Positions 55,419-64,000 of a stretch of 64,000 bases of DNA are shown here, piece by piece; position 1 is the first letter of the stretch, and each line of letters begins with the position of its first letter. The stretch comes from JAEUQQ01 sp963697285 (GTDB lineage: Bacteria; Acidobacteriota; Vicinamibacteria; Vicinamibacterales; JAFNAJ01). The notes under the pieces are model-generated. The model ran no database searches. It saw only the letters and a list, made by a program, of their open reading frames with translations, and was not told where the DNA came from. Both the position numbers and the translations under genes were made by a program. Location of the stretch: the NCBI GenBank assembly GCA_963697285.1, contig CAVONI010000015.1, positions 1-64,000 on the forward strand, given 5' to 3'.

Positions 55419-58055
55419 ATGGCGCTCGCACCGGGCACACTCCTTGGCGCGTACGAGATCGGCGGCCTGCTCGGCGCAGGCGGCATGGGCGAGGTGTATC
55501 GCGCACGCGACAGGCGCCTGCAGCGCGACGTGGCGATCAAGATCGTGCCTGCGGCGGTGAGCGACGACCCCGTGGCGCTTGCGCGGTTCGAGCGAGAAGC
55601 GCAGGCCATCGCGTCGCTCTCGCATCCCAACATCCTCGCCATCCACGACATCGGCCGCGACGCCGGCGTGTCGTACGCGGTGATGCAGCTCCTGGACGGG
55701 CAGACGCTGGCCGACGTGCTCGAGCGCGGCCCGTTGCCCGTGCGCAAGGCGCTCGACTACGCCGGTCAGGTCGCCAACGGGCTGGCCGCCGCGCACGAGC
55801 GCGGGATCGTGCATCGCGACATCAAGCCCGCGAACCTGTTCATCAACGCCGATGGCCGGGTCACGATTCTCGATTTCGGGCTGGCGCGGGTCACCGAGCC
55901 GGTCACCTCGGATTTCGACGTGACCATGGCCCCGTCGACGACGCCGGGGATGGTCGTCGGGACGATGGGCTACATGTCGCCCGAGCAGGTGCGCGGGTTG
56001 CCCGTTGACCACCGCACCGACATTTTCGCGCTGGGTGCCGTCCTGTACGAGATGGTGAGCGGCCGCCGCGCGTTCACCGGCGCCACGCCCGCCGACTCGA
56101 TGAGCGCGATCCTCAACAGTGATCCGCCACCGCTCGTGCTCGATGGACAACTGGTGTCGCCGGCTCTCGATCGGATTATCCGCCGCTGCCTCGAGAAGTC
56201 GTCGGCGCAGCGCTTCCAGTCGACGCGCGACCTGGGGTTTGCGCTCGACGCGATTGGCAGTACTCCTTCGTCGGGTATTGCGCCCGCACCGCCACCTGCA
56301 CCCCGGCGGATCGGTCTGCTGCCGGTCGCCGTGCTGTCGCTGGTGGCGGGCGTGGCACTCACGCTGGGGGCGTCACGCGTGTTCGCGCCGACCGCCGATC
56401 GCGTTGCGTCGGTCGCAGCGGCCGTCGTCCGGTTCACCATGCCGTCACGTCCAGGCACAGGAGTCGCGCTGTCCCCGGATGGCACGGCGGTCGCGTGGAA
56501 CGCGGTCGCCCCCCGGGGAGGCGTCGACGAGTTGTGGGTGCGGCGTTTCGCATCGCCTGCGCCGTTCGCGGTCGAGGGCACCGCGGGCCTGGCGCACCTG
56601 CAATGGCGCGACGACAGCCGGCGGCTGTTCGTCGTGCGCGAGAACACCCTGCTGTCTGTCGAACCAGAGTCAGGCGTGTCAACGCCCGTTCGTGACGTTG
56701 ACCCGAGCGTGAGCCGGACAGATGTGGGCGGCATGCTGATCTCCGAGGATGGCGACATCCTCCTGGGTCTTGGCGATGACATCGCGAACATCCGTCGTGA
56801 GGGGTCGGGGTCCCTCGTTGTCGCCCGGCCCGATTCGACGACGTACGTCAGCTACGCGTTTCCCCAACGGGTCGCTGGCGACGCGCGGGTGCTGTTCGTC
56901 GGGACCCGCGCGCAGACGGGCGTCAACGACACGCTGGTGGTGCCGAACCCGGGCGGTGCGCCCGTGCGCGTCGACATGCCGACGTCGACCTCGCGCGTGC
57001 TCGTCGACCCGGGTGGTGCGCTGGTGTACGGGCGCAACAGTGCGCTGGTTGCCCAACGGTTCGACCTCGCCACGCTGCAACCGCAGGGCGAGCCCGTCGT
57101 GCTCGCAGAAGACGTGCTGAGCGACCGCAGCGGGATGCTCGCCGCGGCGATCAGCCCGTCGAACGTGCTCGCGTACCGTTCGGGCGCGCTGTCGCAGCAG
57201 CGATTCGACTGGATCGATCGCGAGGGAAAGGTGCTGGCGACGACCGGTTCCCCGGCTTCGTACTCGAACTTCGACCTGTCTCCTGACGGCACGCGCCTGG
57301 CGGTCCTCAGGCGGCTGCCCACTGGATCGAACGCCCTCTGGATCTTCGACCTCGCGCGCGGTACCGAGACCATGGTTGCCGACCCGGCCGCTGGCGTCGT
57401 GGCGGATCCCACGTGGTCTCCTGATGGGACACGCCTCGCGTACCGCCGCGGGACGACGACGGTGGTTCGCAATGCCTTCGGGGGCACCGAGACGACCGTG
57501 GCGAACTTCGAGGGGTTTCCCGACTCATGGAGCCGTGACGGCCGCTACCTGGCCGTCGGCAGACCCCGCAGTCCGTTCTTCGAACTGTGGGTCATTCGCG
57601 TGGACGGGACGAAAGACGAGATGCCGATCGTGCAGGGCCAGGTCAATGCCGACGAAGCGCGGTTCTCGCCAGACGGCAAGTGGATCGCCTACCACGCGAC
57701 CGTCGGCGGCTCGAGCCAGGTATACGTGATGCCGTTCCCCGCAACGGGCGAGCGATTTCAACTGTCGGCAGATGGCGGCGTGCAGCCCCGCTGGCGCGCC
57801 GACGGTCGTGAACTCTACTACCTCGACTTCGCGGGACGGCTCTGCGTCGTCGAGATGGCGGGCGGTGATCCGCGCGCGGCGTCGCCCGCGCGCGTGCTGT
57901 TTGCGGCTGGCGTTGCGACGTCAAACGCCAACGATCAGTTCACGCCGGCACCCGACGGGAAGCGCTTCCTGGTCAGGCGCACGACGGGCGGCGAAGACCA
58001 GTCGCCTGTCCACGTGATCCTCAACTGGCGGCAGTTGCTGGGCGATCGACGCTGA
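55419..58055 (+). CDS. Ser/Thr protein kinase with PD40 beta-propeller
   Basis: 878 residues. Kinase domain about 11-275 with GLLGAGGMGEVYRARD, Lys41 in VAIK, HRDIKPAN (Asp134) and DFGLARV (Asp152): an intact active kinase of the PknB type. One membrane helix near 295-318 (GLLPVAVLSLVAGVALTLGA) separates it from a periplasmic six- or seven-blade WD40-like propeller (about 330-870) with repeated LSPDGTRLAVLRRL and WSPDGTRLAYRRG motifs. Such kinase-propeller receptors are abundant in Acidobacteriota. Ligand and substrates are unknown. It is transcribed from the near-leaderless promoter at 55400. Confidence 0.9.
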   Translation: MALAPGTLLGAYEIGGLLGAGGMGEVYRARDRRLQRDVAIKIVPAAVSDDPVALARFEREAQAIASLSHPNILAIHDIGRDAGVSYAVMQLLDGQTLADVLERGPLPVRKALDYAGQVANGLAAAHERGIVHRDIKPANLFINADGRVTILDFGLARVTEPVTSDFDVTMAPSTTPGMVVGTMGYMSPEQVRGLPVDHRTDIFALGAVLYEMVSGRRAFTGATPADSMSAILNSDPPPLVLDGQLVSPALDRIIRRCLEKSSAQRFQSTRDLGFALDAIGSTPSSGIAPAPPPAPRRIGLLPVAVLSLVAGVALTLGASRVFAPTADRVASVAAAVVRFTMPSRPGTGVALSPDGTAVAWNAVAPRGGVDELWVRRFASPAPFAVEGTAGLAHLQWRDDSRRLFVVRENTLLSVEPESGVSTPVRDVDPSVSRTDVGGMLISEDGDILLGLGDDIANIRREGSGSLVVARPDSTTYVSYAFPQRVAGDARVLFVGTRAQTGVNDTLVVPNPGGAPVRVDMPTSTSRVLVDPGGALVYGRNSALVAQRFDLATLQPQGEPVVLAEDVLSDRSGMLAAAISPSNVLAYRSGALSQQRFDWIDREGKVLATTGSPASYSNFDLSPDGTRLAVLRRLPTGSNALWIFDLARGTETMVADPAAGVVADPTWSPDGTRLAYRRGTTTVVRNAFGGTETTVANFEGFPDSWSRDGRYLAVGRPRSPFFELWVIRVDGTKDEMPIVQGQVNADEARFSPDGKWIAYHATVGGSSQVYVMPFPATGERFQLSADGGVQPRWRADGRELYYLDFAGRLCVVEMAGGDPRAASPARVLFAAGVATSNANDQFTPAPDGKRFLVRRTTGGEDQSPVHVILNWRQLLGDRR

Positions 58056-58094
58056 CGCGCACTGGACTGCCGGCCTTTGCGCTAGGCTGGTGCC

Positions 58095-58916
58095 ATGATC
58101 CACCTCTGCCGCCGGATCGCGTCGAGTCGCCGGTTTCAGAACGCGGCACTTGCCGTCATCGTCGCAAACGCCGTTCTGATCGGTCTTGAGACCTCCCCCG
58201 CGCTGTGGGAGCGATACGGGGGCGTCTTCAACGTCCTCAACGCCGCCGTGCAGGTCATCTTCGTCGTCGAGATCACGGTGCGCCTCCTCGCGTACGGCCC
58301 CCGCATCCACCGCTTCTTCCTCGACGGCTGGAACGTCTTCGACTTCACGATTGTCGCCCTCTCGCTCCTCCCGGCGGCGGGTCCCTTCGCCACGGTGGCC
58401 CGCCTCGCGCGGTTGCTGCGCGCGCTGCGGGTCGTGTCGGCCTTGCCGGAACTACGCCTCATCGTGGCGACGATGCTGCGGTCGATCCCGTCGCTCGCCA
58501 ACGTCGTCGTGCTGCTCGGCCTCATCCTCTACGTGTATGCCGTCGTCGGGGTACATCTCTTCGCCGGCGTCGATCCGGAGAACTGGGGGTCGCTGCCACG
58601 TGCGGGGCTCACCCTGTTCGAGATCCTGACCCTCGAGGGCTGGGTCGATCTCATGAACACATCGCTCGCGGCGACTGCCTGGGCCTGGATCTACTACGTG
58701 AGCTTCGTGGTGCTCGCGGTCTTCGTGGTCATCAACCTCTTCATCGCGATCGTGATCAACAACCTCGAGGCGGCGAAGCGCGACGAGCATGTCGCCACGG
58801 ACTCGCCGACCGAGGCGCTGGCCGCTCGCCTCGCCGGAATTCGCGACCAACTGGAGGCGATCGAGTCGGCGCTGCGCGCCGCGCGTGATGTTCCGGGTGC
58901 TCGCCGGCCGGAGTAA
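58095..58916 (+). CDS. Voltage-gated cation channel, NaChBac-like
   Basis: 273 residues with six helices. The S4 segment VARLARLLRALR has Arg at 103, 106, 109 and 112, every third residue. The pore filter is TLEGWVD (179-185) with the selectivity Glu181, next to TLESWAS of NaChBac; the Gly in place of Ser is seen in other members. S6 is FVVINLFIAIVINNLEAA, and a C-terminal coiled coil (about 236-262) fits the tetramer bundle. TAGGCT lies six bases before the ATG. It is probably a sodium (or calcium) channel. It follows the kinase after 39 bases. Confidence 0.88.
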   Translation: MIHLCRRIASSRRFQNAALAVIVANAVLIGLETSPALWERYGGVFNVLNAAVQVIFVVEITVRLLAYGPRIHRFFLDGWNVFDFTIVALSLLPAAGPFATVARLARLLRALRVVSALPELRLIVATMLRSIPSLANVVVLLGLILYVYAVVGVHLFAGVDPENWGSLPRAGLTLFEILTLEGWVDLMNTSLAATAWAWIYYVSFVVLAVFVVINLFIAIVINNLEAAKRDEHVATDSPTEALAARLAGIRDQLEAIESALRAARDVPGARRPE

Positions 58917-58931
58917 TACTGCCCCAGGGTC

Positions 58932-59684
58932 TCAGAATCTGACCACCACCCCAGCGGCCAGATAGTGCACGAGCGCAAACGTGTAGACCTCGTCGTTGTC
59001 CGCGCCGCCCTCGAGGAAGCGGTAGCCGGCCTTGATCGACCACTGCCGGCCGGCGTGCACGAGGATGCCTGCGAAGATGTCTTCTGCGCGGCCTTGAGGC
59101 GCGGCCAGGGCGTCGCCCTCGAGCAGGAACGCGGCTCGCGCACCCAGCCGGCGCTCGAGTTTGAAATTCACCAGCGGCACGACACCCACATTCGTCTTCT
59201 CGGCCGTCGTCCCATTCGATTCGAGCCGGGTGATGGCGTCACGCACCTTGGCGGTGATGCCGACGCCGAACATCCAGTTCTCTCCGCGGACCGGTTCCCA
59301 GCGGTAGGTCACACGATACGAATTGAAAACGTACAGGCCCTTCACGGGGACGCCTGGGGCGAAGGTGGCCCCGGCGAACGACACCGGTTGATCGAAACGG
59401 CCGGACGAATTGATGGTCAGCGGTGCCACGAGCGCCGACAGCACGTGCTTCGGAGCCAGGCGGACGTCGACGCGCACGCGCCAGAAGTACGCGGTGTCGG
59501 AGGCGAGATCGTCGGTGAACGAGAACAAGGTGCCCGTATTTCCGGGGATCCGCACATCGTTGTAGCCGGAGATCGCCGCGCCGTTCTCGAAATCGACGCG
59601 CCACCGATCCTGGGCGCCAGCCACCGGGACCACGAGCAACACAAGCGCCGACGTGATCAGCGCGGCAACCGTTCGTCTACACAT
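58932..59684 (-). CDS. Outer-membrane beta-barrel protein
   Basis: 250 residues from the ATG at 59684, with signal peptide (MCRRTVAALITSALVLLVV, cleavage after GAQ). The barrel starts RWRVDFENGAAISGYNDVRI and ends AAGVVVRF, the typical terminal Phe. YFWRVRVDVRLAPKHVLSAL and YRVTYRWEPVRGENWMFGVG are strand pairs. The function is unknown. It is convergent with the channel gene (15-base gap) and lies downstream of the TerC gene on the same strand. Confidence 0.62.
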   Translation of the reverse strand: MCRRTVAALITSALVLLVVPVAGAQDRWRVDFENGAAISGYNDVRIPGNTGTLFSFTDDLASDTAYFWRVRVDVRLAPKHVLSALVAPLTINSSGRFDQPVSFAGATFAPGVPVKGLYVFNSYRVTYRWEPVRGENWMFGVGITAKVRDAITRLESNGTTAEKTNVGVVPLVNFKLERRLGARAAFLLEGDALAAPQGRAEDIFAGILVHAGRQWSIKAGYRFLEGGADNDEVYTFALVHYLAAGVVVRF

Positions 59685-59727
59685 ACCCCATCCGCTCCAG
59701 CGTGAGTCCCCGGTCATGCGGCGCCCG

Positions 59728-60690
59728 TCACGCGCCGAGTGAGCCCGGACCGCCCGGGCCCTCGAACGGCCCCGTCTTCTTCGGTCGCAGCAGGGAGGCC
59801 ACGACAGACACCGCAAGGATGCCGACGACCACGCCGAGCGACACGAGCGTGTCCATCTTGTACGGCGAATGCGCGAGGAGCATCTTCACGCCGACGAACG
59901 CCAGCACGACGCCCAGGCCGATCTTGAGGTAGTGGAACTTGTCCATCACGCCCGCCAGGGCGAAGTAGAGCGAGCGCAGGCCCAGGATGGCGAACACGTT
60001 CGACGTATAGACGATGAACGGGTCGGTCGTCACCGCGAAGATCGCCGGGATCGAGTCGACCGCGAAGATCAGGTCGCGAGACTTCCACCAGCAGCAGCAC
60101 GACGAACAGCGGCGTGGCCATGCGCACGCCGTTTTCGCGCACGAAGAACTTGTCTTCGCGATAGTCGCTCGTCACCGGCATGAGCCGCTTGAACCAGCGC
60201 ACCACCGGGTTGCGCTCCGGATGGATCTCCTCCTCGCGCTTCACGACCATCTTGATGCCGGTGAGGATGAGGAAGGCGCCGAAGACGTAGATGATCCAGG
60301 CGAACTTGGCGATGAGCGCCGCGCCCAGCGCGATCATGATGGCGCGCATGACGAGCGCGCCCAGGATGCCCCAGAACAGCACCTTGTGCTGATAGAGCGG
60401 CGGCACCGCGAAGTACGAGAACAGCAGCGCGAACACGAACACGTTGTCCACGCTGAGCGACTTCTCGATCAGGTAGCCGGTGAAGAACTCCAGCGCCTTC
60501 TGCGGCGCCGGCGAAGTGCCAGACGCCGGCGTTGAACACCAGCGCCAGCGCGACCCAGACGACCGTCCAGGCGATCGACTCCTTGAAGGACACGACGTGC
60601 GCCTTGCGGTGAAACACGCCCGAGGTCCAGCGCCAGCATCGCCAGCACGAAGACGTTGAAACCGATCCAGAGCCAGGTGGTGTCAATCAC
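59728..60690 (-). CDS. terC: TerC-family membrane protein (three frameshifts)
   Basis: About 319 residues when three extra bases (near 60078, 60510 and 60620) are removed; the total then is a whole number of codons and the usual TerC/Alx length. Marks are LWIGFNVFVLAMLALDLG, DNVFVFALLFSYFAVP with the metal-binding Asp-Asn, MRAIMIALGAALI and TSNVFAILGLRSLYFAL. TerC proteins export manganese or protect against it and work near the secretion machinery. GGAGG precedes the GTG at 60690. The M50 protease gene ends 36 bases upstream on the same strand. No yybP-type riboswitch is seen. Confidence 0.85.
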
Positions 60691-60726
60691 GGTCTTACCC
60701 TCCGCTTGCCCGTTGACCCTGTCGCG

Positions 60727-61839
60727 TCACCCGTTCTGCACACGTAGCGCCGGAGTTGACCGGGTGCCGCTCAGCGCGGCCTGGATCGCCACGAACTCTC
60801 CCACATTGTCCATCGTCAGCAACCCGACCACCCGGCCGGCGTGCACCACCGGCAGCGTGTGACACGCACACTCCTGCAGTCGCTGCATCGCGCCCTCGAG
60901 CATGTCGCTCGAGTCGGTCACCTGGAACTCGCGCTGCATGACCTCGGCGACCGCCACCTCGCGACCGCGCTGCGCCAGGGCCGTCAGCAGGTCGCCGCGC
61001 GTCAGCACCCCCACCACGCGCCCGCTGTCGATGACAGGGAAGTCATGCTGGGAACCGGCCAGGATGAGTTCGACGGCGCGGCCCAGATGGTCGGACGCAG
61101 CGAGCGACCGGAAGTCGGTCAGCATCGCCCGTTCGACGGGGATGCCGCCCAGCGCCGATTTCATCTGCACCAGGCTGGCTTCCTGCCCCGCACCGATCCA
61201 CACGAAGAACGCGATGAACAGCAGAAAAGGGTTTCCGATGAGGCCCAGGAAGCCGAAGAGCAGCGCCATACCCTGGCCGACGTTCGCCGCCAACTGCGTG
61301 GCGCGGGTGTACTCCATGCGCGTCGCCAGCAGGGCCCGCATCACACGTCCGCCGTCCATCGGAAACGCCGGGAGCAGGTTGAACAGCACCAGCCCCGCGT
61401 TGACCACCATCAGCCGCTCCACGAACGACCCCTGCGCGACGCTGAGCTCGGCGAGGGGGGTGAACGTGTTGGTCACGACGAGCCAGATGAACAAGGCCGC
61501 GGCGATCACCACGTTGACGGCCGGTCCGGCAAGGGCCACCCAGAGCTCCTGGCGCGGGTCGTCGGGCATCCGTTCAAGCCGCGCGACGCCGCCGATGGGC
61601 AGCAGCGTGATGTCCTTCGTCCGGATGCCGTAATAGCGGGCCGTGAGGGCATGGCCGTACTCGTGGGCCACCACGCACGCGAACAGGGCCAGGATGAACC
61701 CCACGCCCGACAGCACCGCCTCGACGCTACGGGCCTGCACCCAGTGAGAAACCGCCACCCAGCCGACCAGCAGCAGGAAGGTGGCGTGCATGTAGACCCC
61801 GATGCCGGCGAACTGCCCGATCTTCCATGACCATTTCAT
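60727..61839 (-). CDS. Site-2 protease with CBS pair
   Basis: 370 residues. HEYGH (59-63) and FPMDGGR (about 160) are the zinc ligands of M50 membrane proteases, in a six-helix core. Two CBS domains (about 240-300 and 305-365) at the C-terminus probably bind adenosine nucleotides, linking cutting to energy state. This is the CBS-bearing S2P branch, of which substrates are mostly unknown. The ATG at 61839 follows GAGG. It forms an operon with terC. Confidence 0.87.
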   Translation of the reverse strand: MKWSWKIGQFAGIGVYMHATFLLLVGWVAVSHWVQARSVEAVLSGVGFILALFACVVAHEYGHALTARYYGIRTKDITLLPIGGVARLERMPDDPRQELWVALAGPAVNVVIAAALFIWLVVTNTFTPLAELSVAQGSFVERLMVVNAGLVLFNLLPAFPMDGGRVMRALLATRMEYTRATQLAANVGQGMALLFGFLGLIGNPFLLFIAFFVWIGAGQEASLVQMKSALGGIPVERAMLTDFRSLAASDHLGRAVELILAGSQHDFPVIDSGRVVGVLTRGDLLTALAQRGREVAVAEVMQREFQVTDSSDMLEGAMQRLQECACHTLPVVHAGRVVGLLTMDNVGEFVAIQAALSGTRSTPALRVQNG

Positions 61840-62183
61840 GGCGTCCTCGCGAACCCGGAAGCGTGTGAATCCTGACCGGTCACGCATCGCTCCCTGCGCC
61901 TGCCGGACGTCGCGCTCGCTCCGAGCAGCCCAGCGACCCGTGGCTCGGAGCACCTTGATCCAGGCCACCTCCGGGGCGAACGAGCCCGGCGCCTGAGAAG
62001 GCCATCATCAGCTTAGACGCGGAGAGACTCAACTGGTACTCACGCCTCGCGTGCTTCACGCGCGTAGCACAGACCCCGCCAACCATCCCGCCGTCGCGGC
62101 GATCTACGGGCTCGAAGACCCCGCGCACCCGCTTCGGCGCTACAATCCCCCTCGTCGTCTGACCCATCACCCGAGGAGGCGCC
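61840..62183. other. Divergent promoter region
   Basis: 344 bases between the M50 and aminotransferase genes. TACAAT at 62141-62146 is the likely -10 box of the aminotransferase gene, with a leader of about 35 bases and GAGGAGG before its ATG. I see no operator or RNA element. Confidence 0.4.
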
Positions 62184-63356
62184 ATGGCCGTATCGCGTCG
62201 GACATTCGTGAAGACCGTTGGCCGTGCAGGCACGCTGAGCCTGGGAGGTCTCGCGCTGGCTGCCCGTGGCAGTGAAGCCGCGACGGGATGGCTCGCGCGG
62301 GGCGAACAGCCGGCGATCGTGCCGGCGAGCCTTGTGCGCCTCGACAGCAACGAGAATCCCGTGGGGCCCGCACCCGCGGTGATCGAGGCCATGAAGGCGG
62401 CGATGTCGTACGCCGGACGGTATCCGCGCGTCATGGGGCCGGACTTCGTGAAGGACCTCGCGCGTCTCCACGCGACCGCGCCTGACGCCATCGCCCTGGG
62501 CTCCGGCTCGGGCGAGATCCTGCGCATGGCGGTCGACGCCTTCACGAGTCCGACGCGTGGCCTGCTGACGGCGATCCCCACGTTCGAGAGCCCGGCGGCC
62601 CGTGCCCGTCAACTCGGGCATCCGCTCGTCGAGGTGCCCGTCGACCAGCGGACTCTGCAGATCGACCTCGACGGCATCGCCGCACGCGCGCGTGAGGCGG
62701 GGCTGATCTTCCTGTGCAACCCGAACAACCCGACGGGCGCGCTTCACTCTGCCAAGGTGATGCGGGAGTTCATCGCCACCGTTCGGCGCACGGCACCGCA
62801 GGCGTTCATCCTGGTCGACGAGGCGTACCACGACTACGTCGAGGACGCGTCGTACGAGTCGCTGCTGCCGATGGCGCTCGAGGATGCGCACCTGTTCGTC
62901 ACGCGCACGTTCTCGAAGGCGTACGGCATGGCGGGCATCCGCCTGGGCTACGCCGTGGGCAAGCCCGAGACGATGAAGAAGCTGGCGGAGTATCGCCTGG
63001 GCAACAGCGTGAACGTGCTGGCGTTCGCCGCGGGGCGGGCGGCGATTGCGGCCGCGTCGATGATCCCGTCCGAGCGTGCGCGCAATGCCGCGGCGCTGGC
63101 GTTCACCGCGCGCCTCTTCGGCGAGTTGGGGTTCACCGTGGTGCCGTCGCACGCGAACTTCGTGTTCGCCGACATCAGGCGCGATGCGCGCGCGTTCCAG
63201 GCGGCCTGCCTCGAGCGAGGCGTGATGGTGGGGCGCCCGTTCGCGCCGTTCACGACGTGGACCCGGGTGTCGATCGGCACGATGGACGAGATGCAGCGCG
63301 CCGCCACGGTCTTCAGGAGCATCCTGGGAGGCGTCCCGAGCGCGGCCGCGCGCTGA
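62184..63356 (+). CDS. Tat-exported class I aminotransferase, HisC-like
   Basis: 390 residues. The N-terminus SRRTFVKTVGRAG is a twin-arginine signal, with a hydrophobic stretch and cleavage near 33. The body is a fold-type I aminotransferase: LDSNENPVGPAPAV, FLCNPNNPTGA, DEAYHDYVE, and the PLP lysine Lys245 in TFSKAYGMAGIRLGY. It is closest to histidinol-phosphate aminotransferases, but an exported enzyme cannot serve histidine synthesis, so the substrate is probably a periplasmic amino acid or amine. Folded cofactor-bearing proteins are the usual Tat cargo. GAGGAGG precedes the ATG. Confidence 0.85.
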   Translation: MAVSRRTFVKTVGRAGTLSLGGLALAARGSEAATGWLARGEQPAIVPASLVRLDSNENPVGPAPAVIEAMKAAMSYAGRYPRVMGPDFVKDLARLHATAPDAIALGSGSGEILRMAVDAFTSPTRGLLTAIPTFESPAARARQLGHPLVEVPVDQRTLQIDLDGIAARAREAGLIFLCNPNNPTGALHSAKVMREFIATVRRTAPQAFILVDEAYHDYVEDASYESLLPMALEDAHLFVTRTFSKAYGMAGIRLGYAVGKPETMKKLAEYRLGNSVNVLAFAAGRAAIAAASMIPSERARNAAALAFTARLFGELGFTVVPSHANFVFADIRRDARAFQAACLERGVMVGRPFAPFTTWTRVSIGTMDEMQRAATVFRSILGGVPSAAAR

Positions 63357-63382
63357 GCGTCAGGCGGTCCCGGCCCTGGCCA

Positions 63383-64000
63383 CTATCGCGAGAAGACGAT
63401 AGGCGGCGCAGCGCGCGGGACGGCCTGCCTGAAATCCTCGCCGACGAGCGCCGCGATCGTGGCGGCCACCTGCGACGTGGTCACGGTGACGTCGCGGCGC
63501 ACCCCGAGTGCGGGCACACCGGGGCCCAGCACGGCGATCCAGGTGCGTTCGGCGGCAGGCACGTCGGTCCCGTGATCCCCCCAGTCCTTCGTGGTCGCCC
63601 CTCGCCCGTGGTCGGTCGTCACCACCAGCGCGGTCTGGCCCGCGTACTCGGGGATGGACTGCAGGGTGGTCCACACGCGCTCGATGAAGCGGTCGGCGCG
63701 GAAGGCGGCGTCGAGATACAGGTCGTAGCGGCCCTCGTGCGCCCATTCGTCACCCTCGCCGAGCAGGATGTAGAGCGCGCGCGGCTGCTTCGTGCGCAGG
63801 TGCTCGAGCGCGGCGTAGACGATCGGCGCGTCGAACGGACCGTACTGCCAGTAGCGTGGCAGGTCGCTCGCGAGGTCGTTGATGGCGCGCTCGCGCTCGG
63901 TCGCCGCCGCCGGGACGGGCGTGAAGCCGGTGCCGACCGGGAGCCGGCTGCGGTCGACGTTGAGGATCGAGGGCAGCACGTCCCACGAGCCGTACGCGGC
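63383..64000 (-). CDS. Alkaline-phosphatase-superfamily protein, 5' end outside window
   Basis: The last 205 or so residues, open to the right edge (AAYGSWDVLPSILNVDRS). LYILLGEGDEWAHEGRYDLY and LVVTTDHGRGATTKDWGDHG give the late metal ligands (Asp-x-x-x-His and Asp-His) of the alkaline phosphatase and phosphodiesterase superfamily. The nucleophile and first metal ligands are off the window. Convergent with the aminotransferase gene, 26 bases between stops. Confidence 0.75.
   Translation of the reverse strand, partial: AAYGSWDVLPSILNVDRSRLPVGTGFTPVPAAATERERAINDLASDLPRYWQYGPFDAPIVYAALEHLRTKQPRALYILLGEGDEWAHEGRYDLYLDAAFRADRFIERVWTTLQSIPEYAGQTALVVTTDHGRGATTKDWGDHGTDVPAAERTWIAVLGPGVPALGVRRDVTVTTSQVAATIAALVGEDFRQAVPRAAPPIVFSR

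Overview
The window is about 67-68% GC and carries a gene set typical of Acidobacteriota, most likely class Vicinamibacteria (subdivision 6). Pointers are DcaP-like porins, a TonB receptor with a carboxypeptidase-regulatory plug extension, a Ser/Thr kinase fused to a PD40 beta-propeller, a PEP-CTERM protein and many secreted proteins of unknown function. This placement is inference from gene families; there is no rRNA or tRNA in the window. Several genes seem to be transcribed without a leader: a TATAAT-like hexamer lies only 6-13 bases before the start codon.

Layout. 1-6.1 kb: sugar enzymes (GH13, GH63-like, glucose dehydrogenase) and a secreted unknown. 6.2-16.3 kb: a stress or redox island with a GAF/PAS histidine kinase, a LuxR-type regulator, PPK2, a CoA-disulfide reductase-rhodanese fusion, a second rhodanese, a BASS transporter and a lone receiver. 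Four promoters here share one tandem-repeat module, which makes this the best candidate for an undescribed regulon. 17.0-24.9 kb: an operon for a DUF3011 porin, an amidohydrolase, a DcaP porin and an exported glutaminase, behind a sigma-54 promoter and next to a sigma-54 activator gene. 24.9-35.7 kb: a second BASS transporter, pgi, gnd, two DcaP-like porins and a large Tyr/Gly-rich secreted protein. 35.9-49.3 kb: a PEP-CTERM protein, a three-gene ABC exporter, a serine hydrolase, a TonB receptor, an M29-like lipoprotein peptidase, a group II PLP decarboxylase and an orphan ParD. 49.4-54.0 kb: a nitrogen cluster (TorF-type porin, NifA-like activator, AmtB-PII fusion) linked by a shared CGACA-N4-TGTCG operator and a strong sigma-54 site. 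54.0-64.0 kb: a lasso-type B2 protein, a methyltransferase, the PD40 kinase, a voltage-gated channel, TerC, an M50 protease, a Tat-exported aminotransferase and a partial alkaline-phosphatase-family gene.

Thirteen otherwise intact genes contain one to three single-base insertions, 18 in all and every one +1. These look like uncorrected long-read errors rather than real decay, because they hit housekeeping genes (pgi, gnd, ppk2, terC) and removing one base restores a full-length family member. Such genes are annotated as CDS across the shift and the position is given. All functions are inferred from sequence by eye; no database search was possible.
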